DNA of 64,000 nt from Heterocephalus glaber (Eukaryota; Chordata; Mammalia; Rodentia; Bathyergidae), in NCBI RefSeq assembly GCF_000247695.1, contig NW_004624783.1, forward strand, positions 274,299 to 338,298, given 5' to 3'. Position numbers and translations under genes: made by a program. A model generated the notes under the pieces. It saw only the letters and a program-made list of their open reading frames with translations, did no database searches and was not told the DNA's origin. Shown piece by piece: positions 1-12,605 of the stretch; position 1 is the stretch's first letter; each line of letters starts with the position of its first letter.

Positions 1-2069
1 GTGCCGGAAGCCCAAGATGATGGGCAGCAGCTGGGAGCCTTACTCTGGCCACCCGGGGCTCACAGTGCCTGACCGTTTGATGGGTCAGTTCCAGGAAGGG
101 CACCTGCAGGCTGCAACACTCCACCCCAAAGCGGCCTCCCATTTGTCTGGGAGATACGTCCCCACTCGAGGGACAGTGGGGACATCATCTGTGAAAGACT
201 AACCAAAGTTACTGCAGCTGGCTTGCTTCAGGGAACAGCACCCCGCACTCCACCCCAAGTCCCGGGCTCCCACAGGCTGGCGCTGTCCACCTATTCACGC
301 CTCACCTCCTGGTGTCTTGATAGGTCCCCCAACACTGTGACTCTCCTTCCCAAGCCATCCTGCAGGCACACAGGCGAGCTCTGTGGACATCCCCTCTGTC
401 CTGTGTGTGCCAGGTACCCAGCTGCCTCACACCCGCTCACTGGTGGGCAGCGCAGAGGCAGAGGGGCTCTCTGCCCAGCTGGCCACCACCCCTGTCCTGG
501 GTTACACTAGGTGTGCTCCGGCCCACCAGCAGCACCTGCCGCTCCTTCCATCCCCCATCACTCTTCTCTGTCTTTCTCTATCTCTCTCCACCCGCCCTCC
601 CTCCCTTTCTCCTTTCCTCCTCCTGGCCCCATCTTTTGCTTCCTCCTTTCCTGCTCCTCTAATCTGGCTGAGAGAGGGTTAGTGCACCCTGAGTCTTCCA
701 GGACAGGAGATGTCCCAGTGCTCCCTGGTGTGAAAGGGTGTTCCTCACAGGACAGTTTGGGGAGAAGGACTTTGCAGCTGACCTTGGAGAAGGTCGGCCC
801 CCAGCCCTCTGCAGCCTAGTGGGAGGATATTGCTGACATGTGCGTGTGCTCCAGCGTGCCCCCTTCTCTGCCCACACCCCAAGTCCATGTGAAATGTAGG
901 GTATGGCTGGGGTCTCCCGGAGCAGGCAGGGCCCAAGCACCTCTGAAATGGGAAGGTTTGGACACTAGAGAGGCCAGGAGCATGAACAGGCCCTTTGTCA
1001 GCATTGGCCTCACTGTAGAGGAGAGAGGTTGTGGGGAGGCTGCTCCTTCTATGAAGCAGCCTCTGTCACTTTGAGGGGAGTGGGTGAGGGGCCGTGTTTC
1101 ACCTTTCAGCTTTCCTTCCCCATTTCCCTGCCCAGGGGGGAGAAGAGGAAGTGAGGTGGGGCCTGCTGCAGTCTCCTTCATGCAGGCAACATGTGGAGAG
1201 CAGGGTGGATGAGTGATGCTCTTTCTCTGGCTGTCTTCTATCGGGTGTCCACGCTCGGTGCTGCTCTGTGAGGAGGAGGGGAGCTGAGCTGTGGCTCTGA
1301 TGGTCCTGTGCCTGGGCAGGGCAGATAAGGGACCCAGGGCCGTGTGGCTGGGGGGAGAGGCTGGGGCTGCCCTCTCACCCCTAGTGCTCCCATGGGGCAC
1401 AGGAAGCTGTGCTGTGCAGGGCTATGGGGAGACGTTGGAGCTTCCCTCTGGGACCCGGGCCGTCTGCCCTGCTGGGTGTTTCAGAGGGCTCTGCTGGAGA
1501 CAATGGTCACAGGGTCTGCAGGTCCCTCCCACCCTGATGTGGACGGTGGCGGCAGCCGTGAGTCACTGCCTGCTCTGCTTGCTGACTGATGGATGACGTG
1601 TCTTCTGTGTGTGGGGCCACAGTGGCTTGGGCCTCGGCTCGCTCGAAGGACGACACAAGTGGTGTTGTCACTTCCCACCCCAGGCATGCACTGGCTCCTG
1701 GGGTCTAGGAGGACAGGCCTGCCTCGATGGGAAAGGGAAATGGGGTGCCACTGGGTTCCCCAAACTTCCCTCTAGTTCCGGTATCTGTTTACAAGTCCAA
1801 TACCCACTGAGGGCTACACACCTGTTAACTATTATTTCCACCTCACCACTTTGTGGTAAGGCTTTTTGTACCCTCTTGCTGTCACTTCCACTCCCAGATC
1901 CCTGTGCCACTTTCAGGATGGGAGCAGCAGGCTTGCTGCACCTTTGTCTGCTAATGGTTAACACTTAGTAAACACATAAGTATATGTCAGGGTCTCTTTC
2001 AAGCGATAAACATTAACTCCTTTAAGATGCCCAAAACGTGTGAAATAGTTCCTAACACTGTCTTCATTC

Positions 2070-2150
2070 TACAGCAGAGATTACTAAGGCTCAGAGAGGC
2101 TAAGCAACTTCCCCCAAGGCCACACAGCAAGTGCACTGCAAGATAGATCT
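2070..2150 (-). mobile_element. MIR fragment
   Basis: AGGCTCAGAGAGGCTAAGCA then GGCCACACAGCAAGTG, the antisense 3' part of MIR. Confidence 0.8.
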
Positions 2151-3324
2151 GGGAAATGAGTCCAAGCTGTGTGGCTTCAAAGCTTGTGCATCCTGGGGCT
2201 TCTTCTATTCTCTGTGATAGGTAGAAGGAAGATGGATTCCGAGCCCACTCACAGTGCCCAGTAGCCCTCTTACATCTCTCCTACCATCTGTGGCCAGACC
2301 CTCATGAGCACCCTGGAGGATCCCAGATGAGGAGAAAGCCAGGAGGGAGAAAAGGGGGAGCAGCTGACTGGGCTAGGTAGCAGACCCAGGGGACACCTTG
2401 GAAGACTCTTCTGGGCCAGAGGAGCCATGCATGTTTCCTGACAGGTGGCCCAAGATTGCAAACTTTGAGTGCTGGCTAGCAGGGGTGAGGATGGGGGCAG
2501 AAGAGCCTAGAGCATCCTTGGGGGATTGCTGCCCTGGAGAGACTGTGTGAGGCCCTCTCGGAGGTCCTCAGAGGTGGGTAAAGGGAAGTCAAGGCCCATG
2601 GGCTCCAGGTTCTAACTCTCCCTGCTTTTCTGGGGAGTGGCTATGTCCAGTTAGGTAGGATGTGGACTTCAGTAGGGGGAACAAGAGAGGGAAACAGTCA
2701 GAGTCAAGTTCCAGAGGAGGTGCCATGCTAAGGGTGCCCAGCTCCCCTGTGCCACTGGGCCAGGGCACACCTTTGCCCTGCTTCTGTGGTTGCTCAAGCA
2801 CTCTGGTGAAAATGCAGAGAGCTGGGCTGGGCTGGGCTGATACCTTGTCTTGCCCTTGGGCTTTTTCAGTCCTCTGCAGCTGTGCTGGAGGAACTGGCCC
2901 ACCTAGAGAGGGGAGGGGAGCTCCCTGAGTGCATGGATGTGCATGCATGTGCAGGTGTGTGTTTATCCTGCCTGCATCGGTGTCCGTATCCTCATGGATC
3001 TGCATACCTCGGTGTGTCTGATGCCGCTGCAGACTGTGTGTGGGCACTGGCTTGCACACATCCAGACTGGTGAACGCATCTGAACAGCCACAGGCTGTGT
3101 GCCTGCCTCTGCATGTGCCTTTGTTCTGTGCCTGTGTGTCTGCTGTCTGTGGAGGAGTGTGTGTATGGAGGTGTCCTGGGGTCCCTGAAAGAATTGCCAC
3201 CTGTGCGACACGTCCTGGAAGTTTGTATTGATACTTTCAAAAGAAGCCCTGGGGATAAATATTTCTTTGTCTCCATGTGGTTGTGATGCCTTGATGCTCA
3301 TTTCTTTGGACCTGTTTCTTCCTG

Positions 3325-3326
<2 letters not shown>

Positions 3327-3355
<29 letters not shown>
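3327..3355 (+). repeat. (GA)n microsatellite
   Basis: About 14 uninterrupted GA units in intron 1 / upstream flank. Confidence 0.98.
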
Positions 3356-3358
<3 letters not shown>

Positions 3359-4439
3359 AAGCAGCTGGAACCTGCCCTGCCACCATGGCCCATCTGCTGG
3401 TGCCTGCCAGCTCCAGCTCGGCACCAGTCCTCATTTCTAATGAAGCATAGACAGCACCTTTATAAGCCTACCTCTCCATGATGTTGCCTGGAGTGCATGA
3501 ACCAGCACTGGCACTGGCCGCTCTGTGGGAGGTCTTTTTCCCTGGATGTCTTTTGCAAGCTTCACAAGGACTCCAGTGACCAGCAGGTTGAACACTGGGC
3601 TCAGAGCTCAGGGCTTGGGGAGGGGGTAGTGATGGGGTGGTCTTGCTGCATCTCAGGGGTGTCCTGAGGATCAGGAGCTGTGTTGTCATGTCTTTGGCCT
3701 GAGGTGGTCCAAGATGTGGGAAGGTGACCCTGAGCCCTGATCTCAGAGGTCTTTTGCCTCGAAGTAGCTTCTCTTTCCTCTCAGCTGTCAAGGGAGATGG
3801 CCTCTAGCCCAAGTGAAGGCCCTGAGACCTGGCACTCTTTCATCCCAGCCAGGCAGATTGGGAGGCCATCTCTCTGCAGCCAGGGCCTTGGTCTCCCCAG
3901 GACTCCTGGAGGTGACTGAACCCTTTGCAGACCATCCATGCAATGCCAGAGGCAATCTGTGGCCACCAGGGGGTGGAGGGCCCTGGGAGGGAGCAGAGAC
4001 AGAAATCTGAGTGCCAGGCATAGCCCAAGCCTCCTCTCCTGGAGCAGTTCCCTCTGGCCTACAGTAAGGGGTTGGTCCTGCATCACTGCTGCCCTGGCAT
4101 TCTGAGCCTCTCCAAGATCAGGAAGGGTCTCCAGGTGAGCAGGGCTGGTGGAGAAGAAGGGCTCCCTTTTGGGACGATATCCAGCAGCCATTTTTTTCTC
4201 CTTTTCGAGCTTGCTTCACACCAGCTGGAGCTCAGGGAAGCTATGGGGGAGGCCAGAAGAGGTTAAGGCCAGGCAGAGAGCCAGGACAGGGCACGTAGGT
4301 GACAGCAGCTCTGTGCACTGGGTGCCTGTGTGAAGCTTAAAGGTTGGGACGCCCAGGGGAGAGCTTGTTCCAGCCCTCACCACCTCCTGAACCAGGCATG
4401 CATGCATCAGTGGTGCCCTGACTTGGGGTCCAAACTTTT

Positions 4440-4640
4440 TAAAAGCAATTAGTAATAATAATAATTTAAAACTAACCCTGTAATTTTGTATGTTCTATTG
4501 TATAACTGTGCCAGTACCAGTTTAGCAATGCCCACCTGGTGGCTGCTGTGCTATCCCTTTCCCTGTCACTGATGCTGTTCTAAATGCTGTTGTGATGAAC
4601 AGCTTTGCACATGCTTCTTTTTGTCTGAATGCAAGTGCTT
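4440..4640. mobile_element. Possible old L1M/L2 fragment
   Basis: AT-rich island with TGTATAACTGTGCCAGTACC and a GTTGTGATGAACAGCTTTGC stretch like old L1 3' ends. Weak. Confidence 0.35.
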
Positions 4641-5554
4641 CCCAGCTAGGGAGTCACCTCACTGCTCACCATGGGCTGCAAGGTGTTTGTATTCAGGATC
4701 AGTTTCAGGAGCAGAGTGCACTCTTCTGCTGAGGAGCTGGGCTCCTGGGTCACCTCTTTCAACTCTCTGCAACCTGTCTGGTCCCTTCTAGGGCCTGGTC
4801 TTGTGTGCCTGTCTCTGGGAACCTCTGCTGCTCTCAGGCTTGAGCACATAGTCCCTGTTTTCTATCACTTTATCCTGAGAGCAAAGTGGGATGAAGTAGG
4901 ACAAAAGAAGTGTGCATCTGTTAGGGTGATTGGGACCAAGAGACACTTTAAGAGGGAGTGAGCTGGATGGAAGTTCATGTCTCGCTCATGAAGATCTAGA
5001 GTGAGGTGGGGCACTCAGGCCAGAGAGGTGTGTCTGTGCCACAAGACCACTCAGTGACACTGGCTCCTTTCGGAGTGGTGCTCCCCACCCTCTCAGCTGG
5101 TGTCTTTGTTTACATTGGCAAAGCTGGCTGCAGCCGTTTAGGGAAGGATGGCCAGCATGCCATGCCTGTGTAGACCATGGCTGTATTTGAGGCTCACATA
5201 GCTGCCAGCCAGTATGATCACATGCTCACACCTGAGCATAGGGAGAGCAGGAAATATCATTTCTAGGTGGGCATGCATGTACCAGCCACAACATCCCTGT
5301 GAAGGAAGGGGAGAATGCCAAGATTTGGGGTGACAGCTTGTCTGCATTCAGGGACAAAGCCCTTGCCAACCATTGCAGTAGCTGATGGGCTGAGCCATTG
5401 TGGTCACTGTGTCCTCACAGCCTGGGGCAGACTGGGGACTCAGCAATCTGTGGGACAGGAGGGTAAAGATAGATGGGCCTGGGCATGGAGGAGATTCGTC
5501 CTTGGAGGCTGGGAGCTAATGACTCACAGGATCTTGCTTTTGTTTCCTCTATAG

Positions 5555-5623
5555 CCTGTGGACACCTTGGGGCTACCGGGCACTGCCAGGACAGGAGGCC
5601 AGCTGTGCTGGCTGAGAAGCACC
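5555..5623 (+). other. ADCYAP1R1: 5'UTR part of ADCYAP1R1 exon 2
   Basis: A pyrimidine-rich tract ending in CTATAG at 5549-5554 gives a plausible acceptor, so the exon would start at 5555. The 69 nt before the ATG contain no in-frame stop and no upstream ATG. The start sits in the context ACCATGG, a strong initiation context. The exact acceptor is an inference from sequence; a transcript would confirm it. Confidence 0.75.
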
Positions 5624-5674
5624 ATGGCTGGCACCCTGCAGGTCCCCCTGGCTGCTGTCCTCCTGCTGCCTGTG
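5624..5674 (+). CDS. ADCYAP1R1: ADCYAP1R1 exon 2: start codon and signal peptide core
   Basis: Encodes residues 1-17, MAGTLQVPLAAVLLLPV, the hydrophobic core of the cleaved signal peptide that sends PAC1 to the ER membrane. Human PAC1 has the same length and plan at this position (MAGVVHVSLAALLLLPM, from memory), which supports the start choice together with the ACCATGG context. The donor GTAAGG follows at 5675 in phase 0. The signal peptide is completed by the first residues of exon 3. The codon frame stays open into the intron, so the boundary rests on the donor and on the phase match to exon 3. Confidence 0.95.
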
Positions 5675-5952
5675 GTAAGGGCCCAGGACCCTCCCCTCTA
5701 CAACTCTTCTGGAGCCCAGCCTCATCTAGCCACCATCCCGGAGAACTAGTGCTTTCAACCAAGCCATTCAGGGGCTGGTAGCTCTGTCAACAGCCCCATG
5801 GGACCAGCCAGTGCCTTCTTGTGAAATAGAGATGCCCCCTTTCCTCTTGATTGATTGGACAGCAAATTATAATACAGTTCCCTCCCTCCTTCCCTCTTTC
5901 CCTCTCTCTTTTCCTCCTTCCCTCTTTCCTTGTCTTTCTCTTCTTTTTCTTT

Positions 5953-6095
5953 CAGATTAAACCCAGGGCCTTCCCACTGTGCTACATCCCCAGCCCTTTT
6001 AACATTTTTATTTTATTTTTATATTGATATAGGGTCCTGCTAAGTTGAGATCCAGAGGGCTGGGATTACAGGCATGCTCCACCAAAGCTGGCTCA
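5953..6095 (-). mobile_element. B1-dID composite SINE fragment
   Basis: Antisense ID-like box (ATTAAACCCAGGGCC ... GCTACATCCCCAGCCC), an AT-rich linker, then antisense B1 ending GGGATTACAGGCATGC. The B1 body is truncated. Confidence 0.7.
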
Positions 6096-6634
6096 CAGCT
6101 TTCAAATCTATTGCAGTGGTGTCATGTGTGGCAACTTGTAGAGTTGTACAGTATATAACCTGCTCAGCTTTGTGCAGAGACTTTGGTTAGGGCAATCTTC
6201 TAGTCCTCTCAGTCTGTGAGTCCCTGTCAGATTTGAGCTCAGAACTTTACCCACTTCTCATATCTCCCCCGAGCAAGGGCGAGAATAGAGAGCAGGAAGA
6301 AGAGGATTCCAGGATTGGCCCCACCACTCCCTCTGGAAGTTTGGACTGGCAATGAGTGAGGCTGTCTTCAGAATCCTGAGTGTCAGTTCTGCCTCTGTCC
6401 CACCTACCTGTGTGACAGATGAGTCTATCCCCCTTCGGGGAGCTGCCTGCAAAGCTGTGAGCAGCTCGGATTGGATGGATCCTGAACATGGCCCATGACA
6501 GCTCATATGCCTTGTGACTGTCGCGTACTCACTGATGGTCCCCTAGTGAACCATCCCTGCTCTGGGGATTTGAGTTAAAGTGACAGCATTCATAGGCAGC
6601 TGTCATGATAGTAATGCACTGCTATGAAGTCACT

Positions 6635-6735
6635 TGGTCTTGAGCTAGAATCTGTGTCTGCCACTAACTGGCTGTGTGACTTTGGGCTGCAGTTTCTTCT
6701 TTGAGCCTCAGTTTCCCCTTCTGTAAATTAGAGTG
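6635..6735 (+). mobile_element. MIR fragment
   Basis: CACTAACTGGCTGTGTGACT, TTGAGCCTCAGTTTCCCC and TTCTGTAAATTAGAGTGG match MIR order. Confidence 0.85.
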
Positions 6736-6879
6736 GCCTCACTGAAGGCCAGCTCTGCTCCTTCACCTGCTGCAGCTGGGGGTGCACCTCATTCCTAGCT
6801 GAGCCCCCAGACGGGAGAGACAACGATCTTCACAGCCCCTCCCCTCCCCATTGCTTGCTTGCTCCTGTAGACGCCTGGG

Positions 6880-6985
6880 TTCAGAGCTGGCTGTACAGTC
6901 TGCTGAGCCAGGTGACTTTCAGCAAGTTACTTAAAGTCTGTACCTGTTTCCATGTCTGTAAAATGGAAAATGATAATGAATAGCA
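6880..6985 (+). mobile_element. MIR fragment
   Basis: GGTTCAGAGCTGGCTG, CAGCAAGTTACTTAAAGTC and ATGTCTGTAAAATGGAAAAT match MIR order; 150 nt from another MIR. Confidence 0.8.
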
Positions 6986-7344
6986 TCCATAGTACTCTTG
7001 AGAAATATACATACATAAAAACATTTGCGTGTATGACATTCAGAATAATGCCTACATCTAGCAAAGTGCTATATGTGTTTGCTGATATTATTATAAGTTA
7101 TCGAAACTGAGGCCTGGGGAGAGAGTGGAACTTTCCAAGGGTATTCACTGAGTTGATGACGGATGAGAGTCCTCATGTTATCTATGATGCCAAGCTGCGA
7201 GCTGGCCCTGGAATCTCCCTGTCACTCTCCTCTTCTTCTTTCTGTCCCAAGCTCCTTCCCCCTATCACGGTAGAGTTTAGGCAGGAGGGCCTCTAGTGGA
7301 TCTCCCGGCCTCCTCCCACCATCCATCCCATATATCCCTTGCAG

Positions 7345-7450
7345 GTTGCTGCCATGCACTCTGACTGCATCTTCAAGAAGGAGCAAGCCTTGTGCCTGAA
7401 GAAGATCCAGAGTGCCTACGACCTTCTGGGCTTGAACGATTCCTCTCTGG
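7345..7450 (+). CDS. ADCYAP1R1: ADCYAP1R1 exon 3: start of extracellular domain
   Basis: Encodes residues 18-52 plus the first base of Gly53. It begins [17 protein letters not shown] and contains Cys25 and Cys34. Cys34 is the first of the six conserved class B extracellular cysteines; Cys25 is an additional cysteine also present in human PAC1. Asn48-Asp-Ser forms an N-glycosylation sequon. The segment corresponds to the N-terminal alpha helix that lines the PACAP-binding groove. Entry phase is 0 and exit phase is 1, with donor GTGAGT at 7451. Relative to human, several residues in the helix differ (SAYDLLGL against RANELMGF), normal divergence for this region. Confidence 0.97.
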
Positions 7451-9004
7451 GTGAGTGGAGTGGCAGGGAAAGCACAGTTTCCCCAGCACTTTCAGGTCAA
7501 TCTTTAGAAGCAGTTTCCTCACCTCCAGTTCACCTTGCAGAGAGTGATGGAGGGCACATGTCTCTGGGGCTTCTGCAAACCCTTGAGGGTGCTATCCTGC
7601 ATCCTCTCTGGGTAGTGACAGTGGGATTGCCCTGCTTGGGACCAGTTTGCCCTGGTGGCTCAGTGCTGTTCTTTGGCCACCTTCTCTCCGGTGGGGTCCT
7701 GGATAGAGCTGGTGCCTGGCCTGGCCAGTGGCTGTTAGAGAACTTGCTAACAGGTTACCAGGGCCCAGTGGCAGCAGGGAGCCAGCTGTTGCCCATGGCT
7801 GAGTGGTGGAGCCCCTGGCCTGCCCAGTGCAGAGCTGTGGGCTCATTTCCTCTCTTCTCCACTCATCCTATCAGCCAAGGGGAAAGGCAGCAGGCGCCTC
7901 CATCACAAAGACTGTCCGTGTGGGGCTTCCCCTGGGAGCAGTGAGCATTTGGGGAGGGACACCATGGCCTGTGCTGGATGGGGACACACAGTGCAGAACA
8001 TTTAGCATCCTTTGCTTCTCCTCTCAAATGCTCATAACACCCCAGATCCCAAAGATAAACAAGAACTGTCTCCCAACATTCCACAGGTTCCAAGGGAGTG
8101 GCTCAGCTCTGGTGAGACCTTGTGGTCCTAGGTAACCTTTCTCCCAACTCCTTGCTATGGGACTGGGTCCCCAAGGCACACAGAAGCCATGGTGCCCTCT
8201 GCTTCCAGCCTGAGGGGCAGTTGGGGCTAGAAGTGGCATCCTGGAGGCCACCCTCTCCTGGCTCTCACCTCCTTGCTGAAGGGCTGGCTCTGTGTCCCTG
8301 AGGGTGGGGCTGCTGCTCAGGCCAGAGGGATGCACTTCTCCCTCTGCACCTGCCCAGCTCTTCTGAGCACCATCTGCTTGAAGACTTTATTAATCTGTCC
8401 AGTTAAATGCAGTGGTCCCGCTGGACTGAGCTCAGCAGCCAGCTGCTTCTGGGTGAAGACGGGGAAGAAAACAGTTCTGGCTATGCCAGCCTTTCCTGCT
8501 GGCTGTGCACTTGCTAAGGTGGAAAGTGAACTCCAGGCCCCACCAACTAGGGAAACCGAGGCAGAGGCCCAGGTGGTGCATAGCCCTAGGAAACCCAGAG
8601 TATCTGAGGACTCTCTGGTCCAAGTCACTTGTTTGGGAAGCAAGGTGTCGAGGTCAGTGCCTGTTAGACCGTCTGAGGGTTCTGGTCCCCAGGTGTCTTG
8701 TCTCATGTCCCAGGGTGCAACAAAGAGGCATCCAGGAGGGAAACGAGAGGTGGGGTAGGATCGGGCAGGAACCTCAGGTGGGCTGTGTGCGGTTCGGCCC
8801 CCTAATTCCAAATATTGAGCCCCAGTTGAGGACAGAGCAGGCTTGCCCACAGGGATGGCCTGGCTGAAGTGAGAGCTGGATGTGAGGATGGACACCGTCC
8901 TTGGAGGGCAGGCCAGTGCTGGGAGGGAGGCTTACCCAGGTGTGCTCTGGGAGGAGGATGGGGAAGACCTAGTGGAGAAGGTGGCCTGGAGACCCACTCC
9001 TTGA

Positions 9005-9185
9005 GCCTGGCATGGTGGTACACACTATAACCTCAATACTCTGGAAGCCTGCAACAGGAAGATCTCAAGCTCAGCATGGCCACCTTAGTGAATCAGTGAA
9101 ACCATGTCTCAAAAAATAAAAAGGTCTGGGGAAGTACTCAGTGCAGAGGCCCTGGCTTCATTTCCCAGGACTGCGTAAAAAAAAT
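9005..9185 (+). mobile_element. B1-dID composite SINE
   Basis: Sense B1 monomer (GCCTGGCATGGTGGTACAC ... GAAACCATGTCTCAAAA) followed directly by an ID-like unit (GGTCTGGGGAAGTACTCAGT). Diverged copy. Confidence 0.75.
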
Positions 9186-10261
9186 TAACTGGCTCCCAGG
9201 CTCTTGGGCTTGGGTACACATCAGACCTGCCAGGGCAGCTTGTGGAGCATGCTCAGGCCACAGTCCAAGCTGACTGTTTGTCACAGGCACTGTAACATTG
9301 AAAAGCTCCACAGGGTTCTAGTGAGAAGCAGAAGGTGAAGATCCCTATGCTGGGCCCAAGGGACAGGCAGGGGTGTGGTGCAGGTGACTGGAGGGATGGA
9401 TGGGAGGACACTCCAGGCCAAGAAATACACAGGAACAAGAGGCCAGGAGGCAGGAGTCTGATCTCTGGAGCACAGAGGAACCCCGTCTGAAGGCCTGGGA
9501 GGCCATGAGTGGGTAGGGGAAGCTGGGCAGGAGCAGGATCTGTGCGTTTCCTGCTGGCCACGCGTCACTCCTAAACCCTGAACCTTGGTGGTGGACCCAA
9601 AGCTTGTGGAAGGAACTCACTCATCCACTGCTCATTCATTCATTCATTCCTTCACCCACCCATCCCCTCCTCCATTCATGTCTGCCCTTATCCCCTCACT
9701 CTCTCCTTCTGTCTGTGTGCTGGACTCCAGAGTGTCTCCTCTGGCTGGCTGGTTGGCAGAGGGCAAGGCGAGGGCAGGGCATGCAGAGCCACCTGTGCTC
9801 ACTCTGGGACCTATTTGCAGTGGGGAGGGGTGGCGCCCAGGCTGGGGGATGAAGTGGGAGAGAGAGCAAGAGCTTTCAGTAGGCAGGGTGAGTGCAGGTA
9901 GTTAGCCAGCAGGGGGCACTGCTGGGAGGAAGCATTCGGGTTGGCCCTGGAGGAGTGCAGAACAAAGGATTCTCAGGAACTGAAGGGAGAGCTCTCCTCT
10001 ATCCTTCCAGATGGGAGAAGAGCCTTTGCCCTCCTGAGTCTGTCTGAGGAGAAGGTCTCATCTCTCTACTCTACCCTCCTGGAGTCAGAAGGTACGTTTC
10101 CATAAGACAGGGCTGAGAGTGAATTAAGCAGAAGCAAAGAGCCGAGCCGTCATTAGGTAGGAGAGGAGACTGAGGACCCAGCTGGACACCAAGTCTGTGG
10201 CTCTTCCCTGCTCTGGGCCGTAAGATCTCTTTTAAAGGGGTGGAGGTTTGGAATAGACCCT

Positions 10262-10450
10262 GGTCAGTACTTATATAGACTCCCTTGTGCCAGGCACTGT
10301 GCTGGTGCTCTACTCAACCACTATAACCCAGGGGCACTGGGTCTGTTACCATCCTTATTTTGTAGATGAGGAAACTGAGGCACAACAAGGTTATGTACCT
10401 TGCTTAAGGACACAGTGCATTAAGAGGCAGAGGAGAAATTTGAACTCAGC
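10262..10450 (-). mobile_element. MIR
   Basis: CCAGGCACTGTGCTGGTGCT, TTTTGTAGATGAGGAAACTG, GGTTATGTACCTTGC and AATTTGAACTCAG are antisense MIR blocks; nearly complete. Confidence 0.85.
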
Positions 10451-12065
10451 CTGAGCTCCAACCACTGGAATACACTGCCTTAAAGGAACAAGGTGCTCTG
10501 AGTCCCTGCAACCCACCCCCACCCCCACTGCTGTCACTAGCAGTGGGGCCTTTGGAGAGCACTTTACACCTTCATTTTCTAGCCTGCAAAATGGAGGACA
10601 AATACACTATGAGATCATTGCATTAAGTGATTCAATCTGTGGTTTGTGCAAAGGACAGTGAGTGGGGTTTACTAAGTACTCTGCAGCGACTGCAGTTGTT
10701 GCCCAGGGTCGTCTCACAGAGCCAACTCTCTCCAGGGCTGTATGTCTTCAACTAGATCTGAGTTCTTCTGGGGAGTGTAGACCTTGCTAGGCCAAGGGTC
10801 AGTCCCTGTGGACCTGTATGGAAAGGCCTTCTGGAAGAGCAGGTGAGGGCCAGGAGAGCAGATCTGGGCTCCAGAGGGCAGATGAGGGCCCAGGAAGGAG
10901 GCAGAGCAAGTCAGGGTGTGGATGGCCTGAAAGTGAGGTGCAGGTGCATCTGCACTGTTCCAGAGTCCCGTTCTACGCACTGCTCGGCACTGCAGCTCAG
11001 GAGGAGCGAGGAGATGCCCTTCCCTCGGCTGTCCTCATCACTGGAGGGAAAGGTCAGACAGTGACAGCGGAGGATGTGGAAAGGAGGCTGGGGAGAAGAG
11101 CCAGAGAGGAGGGCCTTGAGTGTGTGCCCAGAGGCCCGAGCTGACCTCTTAACTGAGCAGAGGCTGAGGGGTGTTTGTTTTGTAAGGGCTCAGATAGCAG
11201 GTCTGTCTCACATGGCTTTGCCCATGACCTGCTGAAGTTTCTTTACTCCCAGGAACTCAGATCAAGTAGGAGACAGACAGGCAGCCGTGGAGACCCTCAG
11301 CACTGACCTGATGGGGAGGGAGGGGGCAGGGCAGGGAAGGCCATGGGCTTATGGTCTGCAGGCTCCTCTTGCAGGCTGAGGTGGGAGGACCCTCCTCACC
11401 TGTAGGAGGTACTTTTTCAGGGCTCGGGTGGTAGGACATTATTATCCCACTCTCAGCTGTTATGGGAGGCCTGAATTTCCCCTTGCACCCCACTTGAGCC
11501 TCAGTTGGGCCTCTTGGCTACAGATTAAACCCACTTGTGAAGTGCAGGCAGTGACCCAGCTCATTGCACTGAAGCCCGTGGAAACATTGCAAGATGCCCG
11601 TGTCTAGGCCCCCTTCCCAGCCTAAGGTCTCCAGTATCTGGGTGGGGCTCCAAGCAGGTCTATGTTAAAAGCCTATAGATGATTCTAAAGTGCATCCCGG
11701 TTTCAGAACCTCTGGTGTGGCAGAGAACATCACCTGCTAGGGCCCCACAAGATCTCAGGACTGAGAGCAGCCCCCATAGCACAGGTAAGCCAGGCTGGGA
11801 ACCTCACTCCTGGCCACCATCAAACCTAGGAGCAACAGAGATTGACCGGTGCTTTATGACCTTAACCTGTGCTCAGAGTGAGCTGGGAAAGGCCAGCCCT
11901 GCTGCCACATTTCTCTCCCCTCCCCTGCCAGTGCTGTCCCTGAACACACACCTGCACAGGTGCTGGCCATAGGGCAGCAATGTCCCTGAAATACACTTGA
12001 ACATGAACAAAGGAAGCCCTCAACAGTTTATTCCATGGCTTATAGGTATGAACTCACAGCAGTGC

Positions 12066-12070
<5 letters not shown>

Positions 12071-12103
<33 letters not shown>
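12071..12103 (+). repeat. (CA)n microsatellite
   Basis: About 16 CA units in intron 3. Confidence 0.98.
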
Positions 12104-12105
<2 letters not shown>

Positions 12106-12109
12106 ATTC

Positions 12110-12605
12110 CTTACTTAATGATAGAAATGTCTTCTGAGAACTGTGTCCCTGGACATTTCCTTGTATGAACTTGAGAACGCACTTACACAAACTAGATGAT
12201 CGATCACTGGATGCGGCCTCCTGATGCAATCAAGAACACTGTAAACTCAAGATGTAGGAGGCTGCACACATGGCAGTCTCTGGTAAAGTATACCTTTTAT
12301 GTATAAGGAGAAGAAAGGTCTAGAATAATGATAAAAAGTGCAGTAAACACCTAAACTAGTAACACAGTGGTTTATTTTCATGTTCAGTGTTCTGTATGTA
12401 GTTGTGCACTCTACGCTTTTACACTACTAGCAGCACAGTAGGTTTGTTTAAGGCAGCATCACCACAAACGTGAGTGAGTTTCGCAACACATTGTAGTGGC
12501 TATGGCATCTCTGGGTGACAGGAGTTTTTCAGCCCATTATAATCTCATGGAACCACCATGGGGTATGTAGTTGGTCCTGGACAGAAACATCATTCTGTAG
12601 TACAT
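12110..12605. mobile_element. Probable ancient DNA transposon fossil (Tigger-like)
   Basis: Contains motifs typical of old Tigger-type nonautonomous elements: CATTATAATCTCATGGAACC followed by ACCATGGGGTATGTAG and a GACAGAAACATCATTCTGTA stretch. Weak ends; orientation and family not established. Confidence 0.4.

Larger units (their letters stand above)
1..5554 (+). other. Intron 1 / upstream flank, no coding exon seen
   Basis: No translation resembling a known protein and no CpG-dense promoter-like stretch was seen. Contents include a pyrimidine-rich tract near 570-660, a MIR fragment near 2070-2150, a TG/CATG-rich degenerate stretch at 2930-3180, a (GA)n microsatellite at 3327-3355 and AT-richer old L1-like sequence at 4440-4640. 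Because the next exon begins with 69 nt of 5'UTR after a good acceptor, this stretch is inferred to be intron 1 for at least part of its length. The noncoding exon 1 of ADCYAP1R1 could be upstream of the window or unrecognised here. Confidence 0.6.
5675..7344 (+). other. ADCYAP1R1 intron 2
   Basis: 1.67-kb intron flanked by GTAAGG and TTGCAG. It holds a CT-rich tract at 5880-5952, an antisense B1-dID type composite SINE at 5953-6095 and two tandemly placed MIR fragments (about 6635-6735 and 6880-6985). No extra exon was recognised. Confidence 0.85.

Noticed and set aside
816..1400. 194-codon open frame on the minus strand
   Set aside because: GC-rich chance frame without recognisable domain or start context; no related copy and no splice support.
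2589..3200. 203-codon open frame on the minus strand
   Set aside because: It crosses the TG/CATG-rich degenerate repeat; histidine- and threonine-rich low-complexity translation with no family resemblance.
1..5554. Promoter or noncoding exon 1 of ADCYAP1R1
   Set aside because: No CpG-rich island, no convincing donor linked to a first exon, and no recognisable conserved 5'UTR. I would expect the promoter upstream of the window.
7339..7944. 201-codon open frame on the + strand
   Set aside because: Only its first part is exon 3; the rest is intron read-through after the GTGAGT donor.
8317..8895. 192-codon open frame on the minus strand within intron 3
   Set aside because: No recognisable protein family and overlapping open frames on the other strand, as expected for GC-rich intron sequence.
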